From Armatimonadota bacterium (GTDB lineage Bacteria > Armatimonadota > Fimbriimonadia > Fimbriimonadales > Fimbriimonadaceae): a DNA stretch of 64,000 bases. The notes beneath the pieces are model-generated. The model was given only the letters and a program-made list of their open reading frames with translations. It had not been told where the DNA came from and did not search any database. Positions within the stretch are counted from its first letter, which is position 1, and every line of letters starts with the position of its first letter. Shown here in pieces: positions 63,860 through 64,000 of the stretch. The stretch lies in contig JANYCU010000037.1 in assembly GCA_025360125.1 (NCBI GenBank), forward strand, positions 101,056 to 165,055. Direction: 5' to 3'. Made by a program: the position numbers and the translations under genes.

Positions 63860-64000
63860 TGGATGGGTCTGGGGTCTGCGCCCTTAAATTAAGACACTCA
63901 AATATGTTCGGTGTGGAGAATATATATGATGCGTCGTAGTTATAGTCGTGAGTTCAAGCTCGATGTCTGTCAGAGGATCACTTCTGGTGAGATATCGAAG
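63860..64000 (+). mobile_element. Left end of an IS3-like insertion sequence (partial)
   Basis: A non-coding leader with GCGCCCTTAAATTAAGACACT (the CTTAAATTAAG part is palindromic) precedes a transposase-type ORF cut by the window end. The exact left terminal repeat cannot be fixed without the right end. The bounds given are approximate. Confidence 0.55.
63926..64000 (+). CDS. IS3-family transposase OrfA, N-terminal fragment (partial)
   Basis: From the ATG at 63926 the 25 codons in the window read MMRRSYSREFKLDVCQRI, the start of an IS3/IS911 OrfA helix-turn-helix protein, in which RRxYSxEFKL is highly characteristic. The rest lies beyond the window. It would bind the terminal repeats of the element. 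Confidence 0.75.
   Translation, partial: MMRRSYSREFKLDVCQRITSGEISK

Overview
The window is a chromosomal segment (roughly 50% GC by eye) from a free-living, saccharolytic Gram-negative-type bacterium. Two PSD1/DUF1501 gene pairs, a DUF1559-type prepilin, NPCBM-GH27, GH36 and DUF2961 glycosidases, a BTAD/SARP regulator and many DinB/NTF2-like singletons together suggest Armatimonadota (Fimbriimonadia-like) or, less likely, Planctomycetota/Verrucomicrobiota. No rRNA or tRNA gene was recognised, so the placement is inference from gene content.

Layout. 1-2 kb: SDR oxidoreductase divergent from an HxlR regulator across a clear dyad operator, then a prepilin-like protein. 2.4-8.6 kb: GH36 alpha-galactosidase, an ECF sigma factor overlapping a membrane/LolA-like partner, and a secreted STN-like protein. 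8.65-15.4 kb: a 1597-residue alpha-glucuronidase-like/esterase fusion and a DUF2961 (GH172-like) enzyme. 15.4-16.2 kb: a DUF559 nuclease gene set between copies of a hairpin repeat. 16.4-25.4 kb: small accessory genes (haem protein, aldo/keto reductase, two NTF2-like paralogues split by a tandem structured repeat, GNAT, CE1-like esterase, BTAD regulator, TMEM175 channel, DUF4287, DinB). 25.5-41.2 kb: accC, then two PSD1-DUF1501 loci facing each other; between them lie a GH27 enzyme, three tandem HTH/coiled-coil/tail-anchor paralogues, and, convergent to these, three tandem 3-TM paralogues. 41.3-45.4 kb: rplA with a probable L1 autoregulatory leader, and an NfeD-flotillin-flotillin operon. 45.5-64 kb: DinB, a 912-residue secreted protein, enoyl-CoA hydratase, YcxB-like protein, surE-hom, zinc metalloprotease, two paralogous membrane proteins, ychF, beta-carbonic anhydrase, P5C dehydrogenase, redoxin, class II FBPase, a sugar isomerase, and the start of an IS3-like element at the right edge.

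How the genes fit together. Several secreted enzymes (GH36, GH27, GH67-like/esterase fusion, GH172-like, CE1-like) fit degradation of galactose-, xylose- and arabinose-decorated plant polysaccharides. PSD1/DUF1501 pairs are common in phyla with large glycan-degrading repertoires; their exact role is unknown.

Most unusual signals. (1) Four copies of a hairpin repeat (15438, 15604, 16126, 58314) keep identical flanks while the internal stem changes with compensation; two nearly identical direct copies bracket the DUF559 gene, like a REP/RAYT unit with a different nuclease. (2) A second covarying hairpin repeat occurs at 13444 and 57086. (3) The convergent triplicated membrane-protein arrays at 33.6-36.7 kb include a membrane-tethered LacI-like helix-turn-helix family that I do not recognise. 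(4) A four-part glycosidase/esterase fusion starts at 8652.
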